A program made the position numbers and the translations under genes. Shown here one piece after another: positions 16,761-25,829 of a stretch of 36,979 nucleotides of DNA (position 1 is the stretch's first letter; each line of letters starts with the position of its first letter). Source of the stretch: Chloroflexota bacterium (GTDB lineage: Bacteria; Chloroflexota; UBA11872; UBA12225). The notes beneath the pieces are model-generated. The model worked only from the letters and a program-made list of their open reading frames with translations. It ran no database searches and was not told the origin of the DNA. The stretch lies in contig CANFGH010000002.1 of assembly GCA_947446285.1 (NCBI GenBank), positions 72,000 to 108,978 of the forward strand. Direction: 5' to 3'.

Positions 16761-18008
16761 CTAGCCAGGCTTCTGGTATCTCACCCGGTTTGCCTCGTGT
16801 TCCCGAAGCGTCACTGCAAAGACGTGTGTGCCGTCATTACGGACATCGTTCCGGACGAAGTACTTGAATCCACTTCCGTCGGGGGAGGCCATGGCGCGGA
16901 GGGAGGCCTCTCCAGGGTTCGCGATGGGACCGGGAGGCAAGCCCCGTTGCATATACGTGTTGTAGGGCGAATCGGGTGCAATCAGTCTCGGTGCGTCACG
17001 AAGGACGGGCCACCACGCCCCCGACTTGCCAACGGCGTACTGCACCGTCGGATCGGCAAACAGGCCCTCCCCATCACGGAAGCGGTTCAGATAGACCGAC
17101 GCAATGCGTGCCCGTTCGGATGGAACCGCCGCCTCACGTTCAACAATCGAGGCAATCGTCACGATCTCATGCACGGTCAGACCGGGCAGCCCCGTATTTC
17201 GCCGGACCTCTGCAACATACTGCGGCGTGACGATCTGCCCGAAACGACGCAGCATCATGTGAATGACGTCATCGGCAGTCGTGTCGTTCGGCAGGACCCG
17301 GTAGGTGTCCGGAAAGAGATAGCCCTCCAGCGTGGTGCCTGCAGGTCGGGCTTGCAGGAACTCGTACACGAAGTTCGCCCGTCGGGCACCCAAGACAAAC
17401 TGCTCCGGATCAATCCCGGCCGCTGATGTCGCAATTATCTCGGCCTGTTCCTCGAGGCGACGTCCCTCAATGAACGTGAGCGTCATCTCGCGCACTTTCT
17501 GTATCTGGAAGGCGTCGATGAGTTCATTCATCGACGTGCCCTGCCGAACCTGGTATGACCCTGCAAGCATGCGGTCCTCTGCGCCTCGCCAGATGACGGC
17601 CATGCGGAAGAGCCGTGCATTGGGGACTAGTCCAACCTCGGCCAGCCGCTCGGATATCACTGTTGCCGTGTCACCCGGTGCGATGACGAACGTCACCTGT
17701 GAGCCGGGAGCAACGGTTGGGGCCGGGGTCGACCGCCCGGCCGAAGTTGTTCGTGTTGTCACAGCCATGTCGCCGACCGCCACCGTTGCAGTCTGCGGGT
17801 CGTTCATGCCGGACCAGATGGCGTTGAAGACGAAGCCTCCCACTGCCACCAGAAACGCGAATGCGATGACAATCCGTCCACCACCGACCTCACCACCGCG
17901 TCGACGCGTAGTCTTACGCTGGGACTGGACTGTCTCGCCCGGAGGACGCTCGCGCGCTGCCCCTCGACCAATTTTGGATCGTGGTTCCGCATCGCTTTGT
18001 CTGGCCAT
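16761..18008 (-). CDS. mltG: Endolytic murein transglycosylase MltG
   Basis: MltG is a membrane-anchored lytic transglycosylase that cleaves nascent glycan strands and sets chain length. From ATG 18008 the protein is 415 residues. A basic cytoplasmic region of about 45 residues is followed by a single transmembrane helix (about 46-66), a LysM-like subdomain (around VTFVIAPGDTATVISERLAE), then the YceG catalytic domain. LEGYLFPDTYRV is the conserved entry motif, and TIASIVEREA provides the catalytic Glu290. The C-terminus has LPPGPIANPGEASLRA, also conserved. A GTG at 18011 is an alternative start, but GGTGA spacing favours the ATG. It begins 6 bp after the ruvX stop, as in many alaS-ruvX-mltG loci. 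Confidence 0.94.
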   Translation of the reverse strand: MARQSDAEPRSKIGRGAARERPPGETVQSQRKTTRRRGGEVGGGRIVIAFAFLVAVGGFVFNAIWSGMNDPQTATVAVGDMAVTTRTTSAGRSTPAPTVAPGSQVTFVIAPGDTATVISERLAEVGLVPNARLFRMAVIWRGAEDRMLAGSYQVRQGTSMNELIDAFQIQKVREMTLTFIEGRRLEEQAEIIATSAAGIDPEQFVLGARRANFVYEFLQARPAGTTLEGYLFPDTYRVLPNDTTADDVIHMMLRRFGQIVTPQYVAEVRRNTGLPGLTVHEIVTIASIVEREAAVPSERARIASVYLNRFRDGEGLFADPTVQYAVGKSGAWWPVLRDAPRLIAPDSPYNTYMQRGLPPGPIANPGEASLRAMASPDGSGFKYFVRNDVRNDGTHVFAVTLREHEANRVRYQKPG

Positions 18009-18014
18009 CACCCG

Positions 18015-18608
18015 TCACCGTATGCCATCAATCTCGGGATCAGCCATCGAGAGAAAGTCGGCTTCATTGTCCACTGCCCGGACGTCAAGTGCATCCTTGA
18101 GGGCGTCTTCGAACCTACGTCTTTCGTCGAGGTACGCCTGGAGCAGGACTGTCGCCGCCAAGGCATCGATCCGTCGCCGACGCGCTTCCCTCTCGCGCAC
18201 CGATGGTATTGGGCGAAGCCGTGCCCGTCGCCCTGTCGCAGACGCATCACCCAACGCGTCAACATGCCCGCCGGCCAGATCTACGGCATTCGCCAGTCGC
18301 GAAGCATCCAGGGAGGTGTTTCGCTCGTCCCGGAACACCATCGGTAATCCGGTATGCGCGGCGATTCGATCCGCAAGCGAGCGAATAGCCTCGGACCGCG
18401 ACGTCGCCTCTCCCAGAAGACCTAGGGGAACACCAACAAGAATTGCGGTTGCACCGCGCTCGCGCACTACCGAACGGATCCCATCAAGGGTCGATCCGAG
18501 ATCGTTTCGGATGATCGCACCGACTGGCGACGCCAACAGGCCGGTGGGGTCACTCGCGGCCACCCCGATCCGACGATCTCCCACATCCAGGGCGATCATG
18601 ACGGTCAT
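18015..18608 (-). CDS. ruvX: RuvX/YqgF family RNase H-fold nuclease
   Basis: This family is described as a putative Holliday junction resolvase and as a pre-16S rRNA processing nuclease. The start ATG 18608 gives MTVMIALDVGDRRIGVAASD, putting catalytic Asp8 near the N-terminus as in relatives; a TTG at 18653 would add an unmatched leader. ILVGVPLGLLGE and FRDERNTSLDAS carry the other conserved acidic region, and IDALAATVLLQAYL the final Asp. The protein is about 197 residues against roughly 140 in E. coli. The extra length is an Arg-rich insert of about 23 residues before the last catalytic Asp, plus a C-terminal tail of about 45 residues. It lies between the baseplate-J-like gene and mltG with minimal gaps. 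Confidence 0.88.
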   Translation of the reverse strand: MTVMIALDVGDRRIGVAASDPTGLLASPVGAIIRNDLGSTLDGIRSVVRERGATAILVGVPLGLLGEATSRSEAIRSLADRIAAHTGLPMVFRDERNTSLDASRLANAVDLAGGHVDALGDASATGRRARLRPIPSVREREARRRRIDALAATVLLQAYLDERRRFEDALKDALDVRAVDNEADFLSMADPEIDGIR

Positions 18609-18664
18609 CACTGGTCCGTCCGGCATGCATGCCGTGTCACGTGCTGGGGCCAACTAAACAAAGG

Positions 18665-21166
18665 TCACGGCGCAGTACCGTTGGAAGACCGGGTAGTCAC
18701 TGAAATCCGCCACCCGATACCTGGCAAGGTCGATTTCCATTCTGGCCACGCCTCAAGACGAGTGGACGCAGCACCTGTGAGTGATCGCAGGTACGTCCGG
18801 GCATCATCAGGGGTCAGGCCCGAAATTGCGGCCCGGATATCGGACGCATTGAAGACAGGAACGACCGACGCGGTGGCCCTGGCGCGAACCTGGACCTGAC
18901 CAGTGACCGTCTCAAATGATCCAACTTCCGGGGTCTGTACCCGCGCCGTTCCGGTCACCGGAGCAAATCCCGGACGTTCCTGAGCGATGCGGTTGATCAC
19001 GGCACCTTGGGCAAGTTCCTGCACATCTGCAAGTGTGAAGGTCGTCACGGCGTACCGGACCTTGACGGTTGCCTGAACCGATGTCGCCTCATCGTTCTCG
19101 TTCTTGCTGTAGGTAACCTCGGAAACAGACATCATTCCCCCGGGCCCAATAGGAGTCGCACCAGGGGTTGTCAGGGGCACCGCGACTTCCTTTTGAGGAT
19201 CGATTGACACGGATTTGACCTGTGATGCCAACTTGTCAATAGCAGATTTCTGAGCATTCTCCTGGGCACGTCGACGATCGTCCGGATTGACAAAGGTGAT
19301 GGCACGGTCGGTGCCGCCTCGGAGGGCCACGTCGTTCTGCACATCCAACTGGCCAGCAAGCGTGCCTTCGATGGCCACGATTTGCTGTTTCTCCACATTC
19401 CCCGCTACACCGCCAGCGATGGCCTGAATTGGGACACGACTAACGGCAAACCTTCGCGAAGCACCAGTGAACGTCGTCCCCGCCACCACCACATCCACTT
19501 GAGTTGCGAACCGCTGTGACCCTGCCAGGACAATCGTCCCCTTCGGCACGGTGATCGCCTTGTCGGACCTGTTGACGAAAACTGCATCGCCAGTGGCGCG
19601 CCCATCTGAAACGGTGCGCTTGCCAGATGCCGGCAGCTGTGCGGTCTCGGTCACTTCCTTGACGATCCACTTGCCCGGAACACGCCCGGTCACCGGATCA
19701 GCCTTTCGGGCACCCGGATCGATGGTGATCGGCATCGTGGTTGACCATGTCTCGACATCCGGAACGATCTCGACGGTCGCCGAAGGAACTACGTACCAGA
19801 CAAACATTCCGACCAGGCCCGCGACGCCGGCGAAGGCGACAAGTCCACGCTGAACCGGGGCCGGCAACCGTACGAGGCCGACACCTAGCCAACCCAACAA
19901 CCGGAATACCCATCGCAGCGTACCGACGACCGCGGTCCACACCAATGAGAGTGCCACGGTGGCTATCCTCGGGGCACTCCGTCGCGCGTTACGCACTTGG
20001 CTGGACCCGATGCCGGTCTCAATAGCTTGGCGAAGGCCGCTGACCACTTCACCGATCGCATCCGCACTTTTCCCGCCAATGGAGCCAAACGGTGCCGGAA
20101 CGGTTGGACGCACCCGTCCCGTTTCCATGACCTCGGCTTGGTCACCTGCAAGTCGACGGATCTTCTCAAGGTGGCGTCGCTCACCCAATGTGGGTTCGAG
20201 CACGATCCGGCCACTCGTCCGGTGTCGCGCCATCCGGCTAGGCCTCGCCCGGAGAGGCAGGATGGGTCGTCGCACCCCGGTTCGTGCCTCACCGGCGCCA
20301 CCGGTTGGACCATTGAGGACTGACGTCGCAATGACGTCCACCGGGTCATGCGAACCGTCTGGATTGCCAAGGAGTTCCTCGCCGGGTGTGCCGGTCTCGG
20401 GCCCACGCACGATCCGTAGCGAGTGCACCCGCCGGGCCGGGATGCGATCTTCCTCTGGATGGGTTGGCGTTGCGCCACTTGCGTCATGTGGCGCCCCAGA
20501 CGCGGCACCTTGCGGCAATGCGTCGGAGGCGCGACCCGGGGTCACGTCGATATCAAGCCAAGCCTCGACCGTCGACATGCCGGCGCGTATCTCGATCGGT
20601 GACGATGGGGAGGTGTGTGGCGAATGCACGGCATCCAATCCACGCGCACGCTCACCGACGATCATCACTTCATCGATGACCCCGATGCGGGCATCCGGTG
20701 ATCCCTGCCTCGCGAGAAAGGTCAACGGACGTGTGTCAGGCGTCGACCGAATCAAGTCGTCGTCACCGCGCCCCTCTGGAAAGGTTGGTAGAGGTGGAAC
20801 GGCAACAGCAGGCACCGCACCCGCCGGGCCGAACCCAGAAGCCGAGCCGTGATCAGACCACGCAACAGATTCAAAGTCGGGAGATGCGATCGCATCAATG
20901 CCTTCGCGTGCCGCCATGCGTCGCAAGTCACGGTTCGCAGCGATCAGGCGCAGCAACTTGCCACGCCGGTCTGCGCGCCTCTTCAGAACGATCAGGCTGG
21001 TCCGTGTCCGCAGTGACGCAGGAACGTCACGCGCGTCAAGGATCACGCGCATTCCGTTCGCCGATTCAATCGCCGAGGCGAGCGAAAGGAGCGAGGCACC
21101 CGCAGGACACGGAAGCAGGGTGGGTTGCTGTTCAGCGTTCGCGTGGATAGCGGTAGCAGTCGCCAT
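18665..21166 (-). CDS. Baseplate-J-like membrane protein with cytoplasmic Rossmann-like domain
   Basis: This large 833-residue protein has three parts. Residues about 20-98 form an alpha/beta domain (SLIVLKRRADRRGKLLRLIA, then NRDLRRMAAREGIDAIASP) like the N-terminal domain of baseplate-J-annotated proteins in Chloroflexota and candidate phyla. A long Pro/Gly-rich, probably disordered region spans about 100-395. Hydrophobic segments lie at about 402-432 and 440-461. The rest (about 462-833) looks extracytoplasmic and repeats beta units such as AITVPKGTIVLAG and QAIAGGVAGNVEKQQIVA, the pattern of phage baseplate J/gp47 domains. No signal peptide is seen. It follows the FtsA/PilM-like gene by 154 bp and precedes ruvX. 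The function is unknown; a PilN-like role, binding a cytoplasmic actin-fold partner and projecting outward, is my inference. Confidence 0.75.
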   Translation of the reverse strand: MATATAIHANAEQQPTLLPCPAGASLLSLASAIESANGMRVILDARDVPASLRTRTSLIVLKRRADRRGKLLRLIAANRDLRRMAAREGIDAIASPDFESVAWSDHGSASGFGPAGAVPAVAVPPLPTFPEGRGDDDLIRSTPDTRPLTFLARQGSPDARIGVIDEVMIVGERARGLDAVHSPHTSPSSPIEIRAGMSTVEAWLDIDVTPGRASDALPQGAASGAPHDASGATPTHPEEDRIPARRVHSLRIVRGPETGTPGEELLGNPDGSHDPVDVIATSVLNGPTGGAGEARTGVRRPILPLRARPSRMARHRTSGRIVLEPTLGERRHLEKIRRLAGDQAEVMETGRVRPTVPAPFGSIGGKSADAIGEVVSGLRQAIETGIGSSQVRNARRSAPRIATVALSLVWTAVVGTLRWVFRLLGWLGVGLVRLPAPVQRGLVAFAGVAGLVGMFVWYVVPSATVEIVPDVETWSTTMPITIDPGARKADPVTGRVPGKWIVKEVTETAQLPASGKRTVSDGRATGDAVFVNRSDKAITVPKGTIVLAGSQRFATQVDVVVAGTTFTGASRRFAVSRVPIQAIAGGVAGNVEKQQIVAIEGTLAGQLDVQNDVALRGGTDRAITFVNPDDRRRAQENAQKSAIDKLASQVKSVSIDPQKEVAVPLTTPGATPIGPGGMMSVSEVTYSKNENDEATSVQATVKVRYAVTTFTLADVQELAQGAVINRIAQERPGFAPVTGTARVQTPEVGSFETVTGQVQVRARATASVVPVFNASDIRAAISGLTPDDARTYLRSLTGAASTRLEAWPEWKSTLPGIGWRISVTTRSSNGTAP

Positions 21167-21229
21167 AACTCTGGTATTCGCAACGCCCCGGAACGGTTGC
21201 GGTTACGTTGCCGTTGGTGACTCCACGTC

Positions 21230-21249
21230 GCGGCCGCGATTCGCGCCGC
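21230..21249. other. GC-rich hairpin between FtsA/PilM-like and J-like genes
   Basis: GCGG-CGCG and CGCGCCGC pair around the 3-nt loop ATT, with one bulged C, giving about 8 bp. It lies 64 bp upstream of the J-like start and has no T run, so it may adjust the level of the downstream gene or mean nothing. Confidence 0.25.
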
Positions 21250-21320
21250 AACAACAGCGATCGGTGGCCTAACAGGGAAGAATGGCAGATTCGCGCCTTG
21301 GACACGACCGGTTGCACTTG

Positions 21321-22694
21321 CTAGGACGACCGCAGGCGGCTTACCAGGGAGGACAAGTCGTCCGTTGGCGCGATCGCCTGCACCGCTGCAATGCCCAGTG
21401 CCAATGATGGTACGAGGACCGACCCATTCAGGCGCCCCAGGTGTTCGGGGTCACCGTGGAGTCCGACCAAATCCGTGGGTCCCAAGATTGAGACGACCGG
21501 GGTCTGATCAAAGTACGTATTTCGCCACGCTGGTCCGGTCAGGACACCCCGCAGGTCCGGCAGTCGCGCGCCACCACCGCACAGCCAGACCAGCGGTGGG
21601 AGCGGGTGTTCCCGCGTAAGATCGGTCAACCGGACTTCAACCGCATCACGCCAGACCGAAGCAAAGAACGCCCCAACCCGTTGGACGTGATCCCGGTTCG
21701 CACTCCGGGAAATCTTGCTGAGGTCTCCAGAAACATAGTGGCTCAGGGAATCCCGCGACTGGGACGCGGTCAACCCGGTCTCCGCCACCAGATGATCCTC
21801 GAGCGCATTCGTGCCAATCGGCACCGAAAGGGAGAGCTCCGTTCCCGCTTGCCCGATGCGTGCGATTGTCGTGGCACCGGCGCCGATATCGATCACTACG
21901 GCGCCAGACGGCGGGACAATGGTCCGCACCGCGCTACCCAAGGCGGCGGGCACCGCCACCACACCGACCAATTCCAGGTCGAGGCGTTCCGCCAACGTGC
22001 GGAGATTTTGGAAAACCGCCAGTTCGGTAGCAGCGACTGCGAGCGAAACCGTGACCTTCGCACCTGTCAAACCGACTGCCAGGGTGACGCTCTCGGCATC
22101 AACGATGATCGAGAACAGGGCCGCGCTCACGACGCGGAGATCGGTCACGTCGCCCCGGTCTTCCCTCATGTACTCGCGCGCCTTGGCCAACGCGGCTGAC
22201 CGTGCCAAGCTCATTGCTTCGGCCAACTCGTCCCGGGTGATGGGAGCCGAGGGCAAGGGACGAATAACCGTTCCCTCTCCCAGCGCCACTACGGTCTGGG
22301 CACCGGGGACTGCCAGCATCGCGCGCCTCGGGATTGTTCCTGCGAGATCTTCCGCCTCCCGGAGGGCATGTTCAACCGAAGTCAACAGCTCTCCAGGGTC
22401 AACCTCCATCGCCGACGTCACTGGCGTGGGAGCCACACCAACCCCCAAAACACGCACGTGACCGGGCGCGGAATGGTCATCGCGACGCTGTTCGGGCTCG
22501 ACAACCACGGCCTTGATCAGACCCGCACCACAATCGATGACCGAGAGGAAGGATGAATCTGGTGGCGCTATCCGGTTCGACTGGCCTGCTCCGTCCCGAT
22601 TGCGGCCCGATCCTGCGACAACACGTCGCCGTATCGCAGCCAGACCACTCCCGCCAATCCTGCCCAGTAAATCCGCAATAGTCTGGCGAGGCAT
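21321..22694 (-). CDS. FtsA/PilM-like actin-fold ATPase
   Basis: This 457-residue protein of the SHS2-containing actin family includes FtsA and the pilus protein PilM. The start ATG 22694 (MPRQTIADLLGRIGGSG) is preferred over 22781; the upstream bases ACGAGCAGA equal those before mreB. Phosphate-1 is VIDCGAGLIKAVVVE (about 52-66). An SHS2-type insertion follows (GTIPRRAMLAVPGAQTVV to MSLARSAALAKARE). Phosphate-2 is VVIDIGAGATTIARI, and the adenosine motif is LCGGGARLPDLRGVL. Neither an FtsA C-terminal membrane helix nor a nearby ftsZ is visible, which argues against being the cell-division FtsA. The adjacent large membrane protein suggests a PilM-like partner role. Confidence 0.75.
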   Translation of the reverse strand: MPRQTIADLLGRIGGSGLAAIRRRVVAGSGRNRDGAGQSNRIAPPDSSFLSVIDCGAGLIKAVVVEPEQRRDDHSAPGHVRVLGVGVAPTPVTSAMEVDPGELLTSVEHALREAEDLAGTIPRRAMLAVPGAQTVVALGEGTVIRPLPSAPITRDELAEAMSLARSAALAKAREYMREDRGDVTDLRVVSAALFSIIVDAESVTLAVGLTGAKVTVSLAVAATELAVFQNLRTLAERLDLELVGVVAVPAALGSAVRTIVPPSGAVVIDIGAGATTIARIGQAGTELSLSVPIGTNALEDHLVAETGLTASQSRDSLSHYVSGDLSKISRSANRDHVQRVGAFFASVWRDAVEVRLTDLTREHPLPPLVWLCGGGARLPDLRGVLTGPAWRNTYFDQTPVVSILGPTDLVGLHGDPEHLGRLNGSVLVPSLALGIAAVQAIAPTDDLSSLVSRLRSS

Positions 22695-22967
22695 TCTGCT
22701 CGTTCCTTGTGTTTCGACCGGCACCCGATCCGGATGTTTCGGGTACGTAATGGCCGCTCGCGAGACAGCATCTTCCGTCAACCCACGAACGAAAGCAGAA
22801 CGGTTTCCCGGGTCTGGCGGGCACCCCGGGCGAACAGGCGCACCGCGCTACGGAACGAGGGGCTCTGTGGTTCCGATCAGCAACGAGAATCGCAAACACG
22901 GGCAGGGGGACACCGCCCGCGGTCATGGAACTGCGCCCAAGCGTGAAAATAACCGGCTGGGAAGCAT

Positions 22968-25703
22968 TCAACCTGTAAGTGACGTACGGGCCGTGCCAGT
23001 TCCTCGGGCAAGCGCAGCACCTAGCCGGGCAGGATCTCCGCCACCGCCCTGCGCCATCTCCGGACGGCCACCTCCGCGACCACCGAGTTCGGCTGTCACT
23101 TCTGACAACACCTTGTTGGCACCCAAGGTACGCGAGAGATCACGGTGCACCGTCGCGATCACTTGGACCCGACCGTCCACCACGGACGCGAGGACGATGA
23201 CCGCCGGCACGCCAATCTTGTCTCGAAGCCAATCAGTCGCCTCTCGCAGACGGTCGAGCGTAGGCGCGACCATTGCGGATACCTCGGCACCAAGCACGGC
23301 GATTGTCTGTCCGCCGGCATCAGCAAAGGTCTGGACTTGAGCCAACGCGTCCGACAACGCATCCTGTGCCTCGCGGCGTTCGGATGCCTCGAGACGGCGA
23401 CGCACGTCGGAAAGATCAGCTAACACCGCGTCGAACCGCGAACTAATATCTTCACGCGTCGAACCGAGCCGTGATGCAAGCCCATCGAGAAGCGCCGACT
23501 GATGATCGAGGTGCGCCATCGCGGCGGCGCCTGCAAGGGCCTCGATGCGACGGATCCCAGACCCGGTACTTCCTTCGGAAACGATCACGAACGGGCCGAC
23601 GTCACCGGTATGGAATGCGTGGGTGCCGCCACACAATTCACGGCTCAACGGGGCCTCATTGGCTGCATCCTGACCAAACAAGGGTGTTGCAGAGTGAACC
23701 GTCACGACACGGGCAAGATCACCGTATTTCTCGTCAAAGAGCGCGAGTGCCCCCATCTTGACGGCTTCGGAAGTGGGCATCTCGACAACCGACACCGGAA
23801 GGTTTGCCCTGATGGCACGGTTCACGCGCTCCTGAACGGCGCGACGTTCGTCGGGCGTGAGTGACTGCCCGTGCGCAAAATCAAACCGCAACCGATCGGG
23901 GGTCACGAGTGACCCGGACTGGTGTACGTGTTCCCCGAGTTCGGCGCGGAGAGCGGCGTGGAGAAGGTGGGTCGCCGTGTGGTGCGCCATGGTGCCTCGG
24001 CGCGCATCCTCGTCAACCTGCGCAACAACCACATCTCCCTCGGCGATGGCGCCTTCGATAACACGCCCCACATGCACAATCGCCCCTTCCCCTTGGGGGG
24101 ACTGGGTTGTCACGACGGCGATGCGTCCGTGAGGGCCGGTCAGCACGCCGGTATCGCCTGCCTGGCCACCACGCTCGGCATAGAACGGGGTCCGGTCGAG
24201 GACTACCCACACGTCTTCCGTGTGGGCCTCTACAGTGACGACCCGCTCACCGCCCGCACGCAGGGCGACGACTATCGCGCCATCGGCAGTTAATCGGTCG
24301 TAGCCGACGAACTCGGTGGTGACCGCGGGAAGGTCGAGTTCAGCCAACTTCGTAAAACGCTGCGACGCTCGACTGCGGACGCGGCTCGCCTCAAGTTCGA
24401 CGTGGAACGCTGCCTCATCGATCGCGACCCCTCGCGATTCGGCGACCTCGCGCGTCAGTTCCAGCGGAAACCCACAGGTGTCATACAACCTGAAAGCCGT
24501 CAACCCGGCGAGTGATTCTCCCGGAGTGAGGCGACCAAGGGCCTCGTCAAGAAGCTCGGTCCCGGCGGCGAGGGTCTCGGAGAACCTGGCCTCTTCCTGA
24601 TTGACGACACGCCGGATCGTCGACGCACGTTCCGCGAGGTTCGGGTAGAGGGTGCCGAAACGGGCAATGGTCGCGTCAACGAGCGCCCCAAGGAATGGCC
24701 CGCTCTGCCCCAGGAGACGTCCATACCGGACGGCACGGCGTAGGAGACGCCGGGCGACGTAACCGCGCGCCTCATTGGATGGGAAAACCCCATCCGAGAC
24801 CATGAAGGTGACGCTTCGCACGTGATCCGCAACGATGCGGAGTGACCGGTCAATTTCGCACGAGGTCCCGTACTTGACTCCAAGCCTTTCCTCTGCGGCG
24901 GCTACGATCGGACGGAAAAGATCGGTCTCGTACGCCGACTGAGCGCCCTGGAGGATGGCAACAATCCGCTCAAGTCCCGCACCTGTGTCGATTCCCGTGT
25001 GGTCCAGGGGACGGAGTGACTTGTCGGTCTCCTGATAGAACTGATTGAATACAAGGTTCCAGATCTCGACGAAGCGCCCACATTCGTGACCCGGACCACA
25101 GTCGGCATCTGATGCACCGCGGGGACAACTGCCGAGCACATCGACGTGCAACTCACTGCATGGGCCGCACGGACCACTGTCACCAGTCGGTCCCCAGAAG
25201 TTCTCACGCGAACCGTCAGGCTTGCGGTTGAGTCCACGGATGCGCGCAATCGGCATGCCGGCAGCAACCCAAAGTTCCACCGCTTCCTCATCAGCCGGTA
25301 TCCCAGGTTCGCCAGACCACGTCGTAGCCCAGACCTTCCCCACCGGCAATTCGAGTTCCTGCGTGACAAAGTCATACGCGAAGGCAATCGCTTCCTGCTT
25401 GAAGTAGCCCCCATGGTCAGCCGCCCCGAATGCAAAGTTGCCCAGCATCTCGAAGAAGGTGTGATGGGTGTCATCCCCCACTTCCTCGATATCACTAGTC
25501 CGCATGCACTTCTGGATCGTGACCGCCCGGCGCGTTGGCGCACGGGATGGGTCAAGATAGAAGGGCTTGAACTGTTGCATCCCCGCACTGGTCAGCAAGA
25601 CGCTTGGATCGCCTTGCACGACCAATGACGCACTGGCTGAGGAAAGGTGTGCCCGGGATTCGAAGAAGCGCACGAAGCGCTCGCGGATGGTATTGCTGTC
25701 CAT
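22968..25703 (-). CDS. alaS: Alanine-tRNA ligase
   Basis: AlaRS charges tRNA-Ala and edits mischarged Ser and Gly. From ATG 25703 (MDSNTIRERFVRFFESRAH) the protein is 911 residues, slightly above the usual 870-880. The class II catalytic core includes LTSAGMQQFKPFYLD and HHTFFEMLGNFAFG. The editing domain carries the zinc-type motifs HHTATHLLHAALR and CGGTHAFHTGD. The C-terminal DHHA1 region ends with the expected GGRGGGRPEMAQGGG. It is divergent from clpC with a 126-bp shared region, and is followed by the FtsA/PilM-like gene after a 273-bp gap in which I see no gene. The alaS-ruvX-mltG linkage is widespread, here interrupted by two genes. Confidence 0.97.
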   Translation of the reverse strand: MDSNTIRERFVRFFESRAHLSSASASLVVQGDPSVLLTSAGMQQFKPFYLDPSRAPTRRAVTIQKCMRTSDIEEVGDDTHHTFFEMLGNFAFGAADHGGYFKQEAIAFAYDFVTQELELPVGKVWATTWSGEPGIPADEEAVELWVAAGMPIARIRGLNRKPDGSRENFWGPTGDSGPCGPCSELHVDVLGSCPRGASDADCGPGHECGRFVEIWNLVFNQFYQETDKSLRPLDHTGIDTGAGLERIVAILQGAQSAYETDLFRPIVAAAEERLGVKYGTSCEIDRSLRIVADHVRSVTFMVSDGVFPSNEARGYVARRLLRRAVRYGRLLGQSGPFLGALVDATIARFGTLYPNLAERASTIRRVVNQEEARFSETLAAGTELLDEALGRLTPGESLAGLTAFRLYDTCGFPLELTREVAESRGVAIDEAAFHVELEASRVRSRASQRFTKLAELDLPAVTTEFVGYDRLTADGAIVVALRAGGERVVTVEAHTEDVWVVLDRTPFYAERGGQAGDTGVLTGPHGRIAVVTTQSPQGEGAIVHVGRVIEGAIAEGDVVVAQVDEDARRGTMAHHTATHLLHAALRAELGEHVHQSGSLVTPDRLRFDFAHGQSLTPDERRAVQERVNRAIRANLPVSVVEMPTSEAVKMGALALFDEKYGDLARVVTVHSATPLFGQDAANEAPLSRELCGGTHAFHTGDVGPFVIVSEGSTGSGIRRIEALAGAAAMAHLDHQSALLDGLASRLGSTREDISSRFDAVLADLSDVRRRLEASERREAQDALSDALAQVQTFADAGGQTIAVLGAEVSAMVAPTLDRLREATDWLRDKIGVPAVIVLASVVDGRVQVIATVHRDLSRTLGANKVLSEVTAELGGRGGGRPEMAQGGGGDPARLGAALARGTGTARTSLTG

Positions 25704-25747
25704 GCCGGTTGGTGCTCCGCGTTGACAAACTGCAATCAAACCTACCC

Positions 25748-25776
25748 TTTACAACCCTGCATCTCGCCACTATACT
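25748..25776 (+). promoter_or_regulatory. Sigma70-type promoter of clpC
   Basis: TTTACA (25748-25753) and TATACT (25771-25776) are separated by 17 bp, each one or two mismatches from consensus. The expected start is near 25783, leaving a leader of about 47 nt to the clpC ATG. The complementary strand reads TATAGT at the same place (25774-25769) with TTGAGT 19 bp before it, so a divergent alaS promoter may share this -10 region. Confidence 0.65.
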
Positions 25777-25779
25777 TCA

Positions 25780-25800
25780 CTTGCGTGCAGGGCACTCAAG
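25780..25800. promoter_or_regulatory. HAIR-like heat-shock operator (HspR type)
   Basis: CTTGCGT, a 7-nt spacer GCAGGGC and ACTCAAG match the HspR-associated inverted repeat CTTGAGT-N7-ACTCAAG with a single mismatch (C for A in the left arm) and exact spacing. It begins 4 bp after the clpC -10 and covers the predicted start site, where a bound repressor would block transcription. HspR is known to control clpB and dnaK in actinobacteria. No hspR gene is in this window, so the regulator is inferred. Confidence 0.55.
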
Positions 25801-25829
25801 TCACCACACAAGTGAGGTAGCAACTGATC

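Noticed and set aside
17332-18657. 441-residue plus-strand open frame
   Set aside because: It is antisense to mltG and ruvX, both with intact catalytic motifs, and has low-complexity Ser/Arg-rich composition.
19959-20852. 297-residue plus-strand open frame
   Set aside because: It is antisense to the low-complexity middle of the J-like protein, with Ser/Pro/Arg bias and no domain.
18665-21166. Prophage or contractile injection system tail module
   Set aside because: Only a baseplate-J-like fold is present. There is no tube, sheath, spike, tape-measure or capsid gene, and the neighbours are housekeeping genes.
25704-25829. T-box leader before alaS
   Set aside because: The region is too short and lacks the T-box sequence and specifier stem; it is better explained by the clpC/alaS promoters and the HAIR-like repeat.
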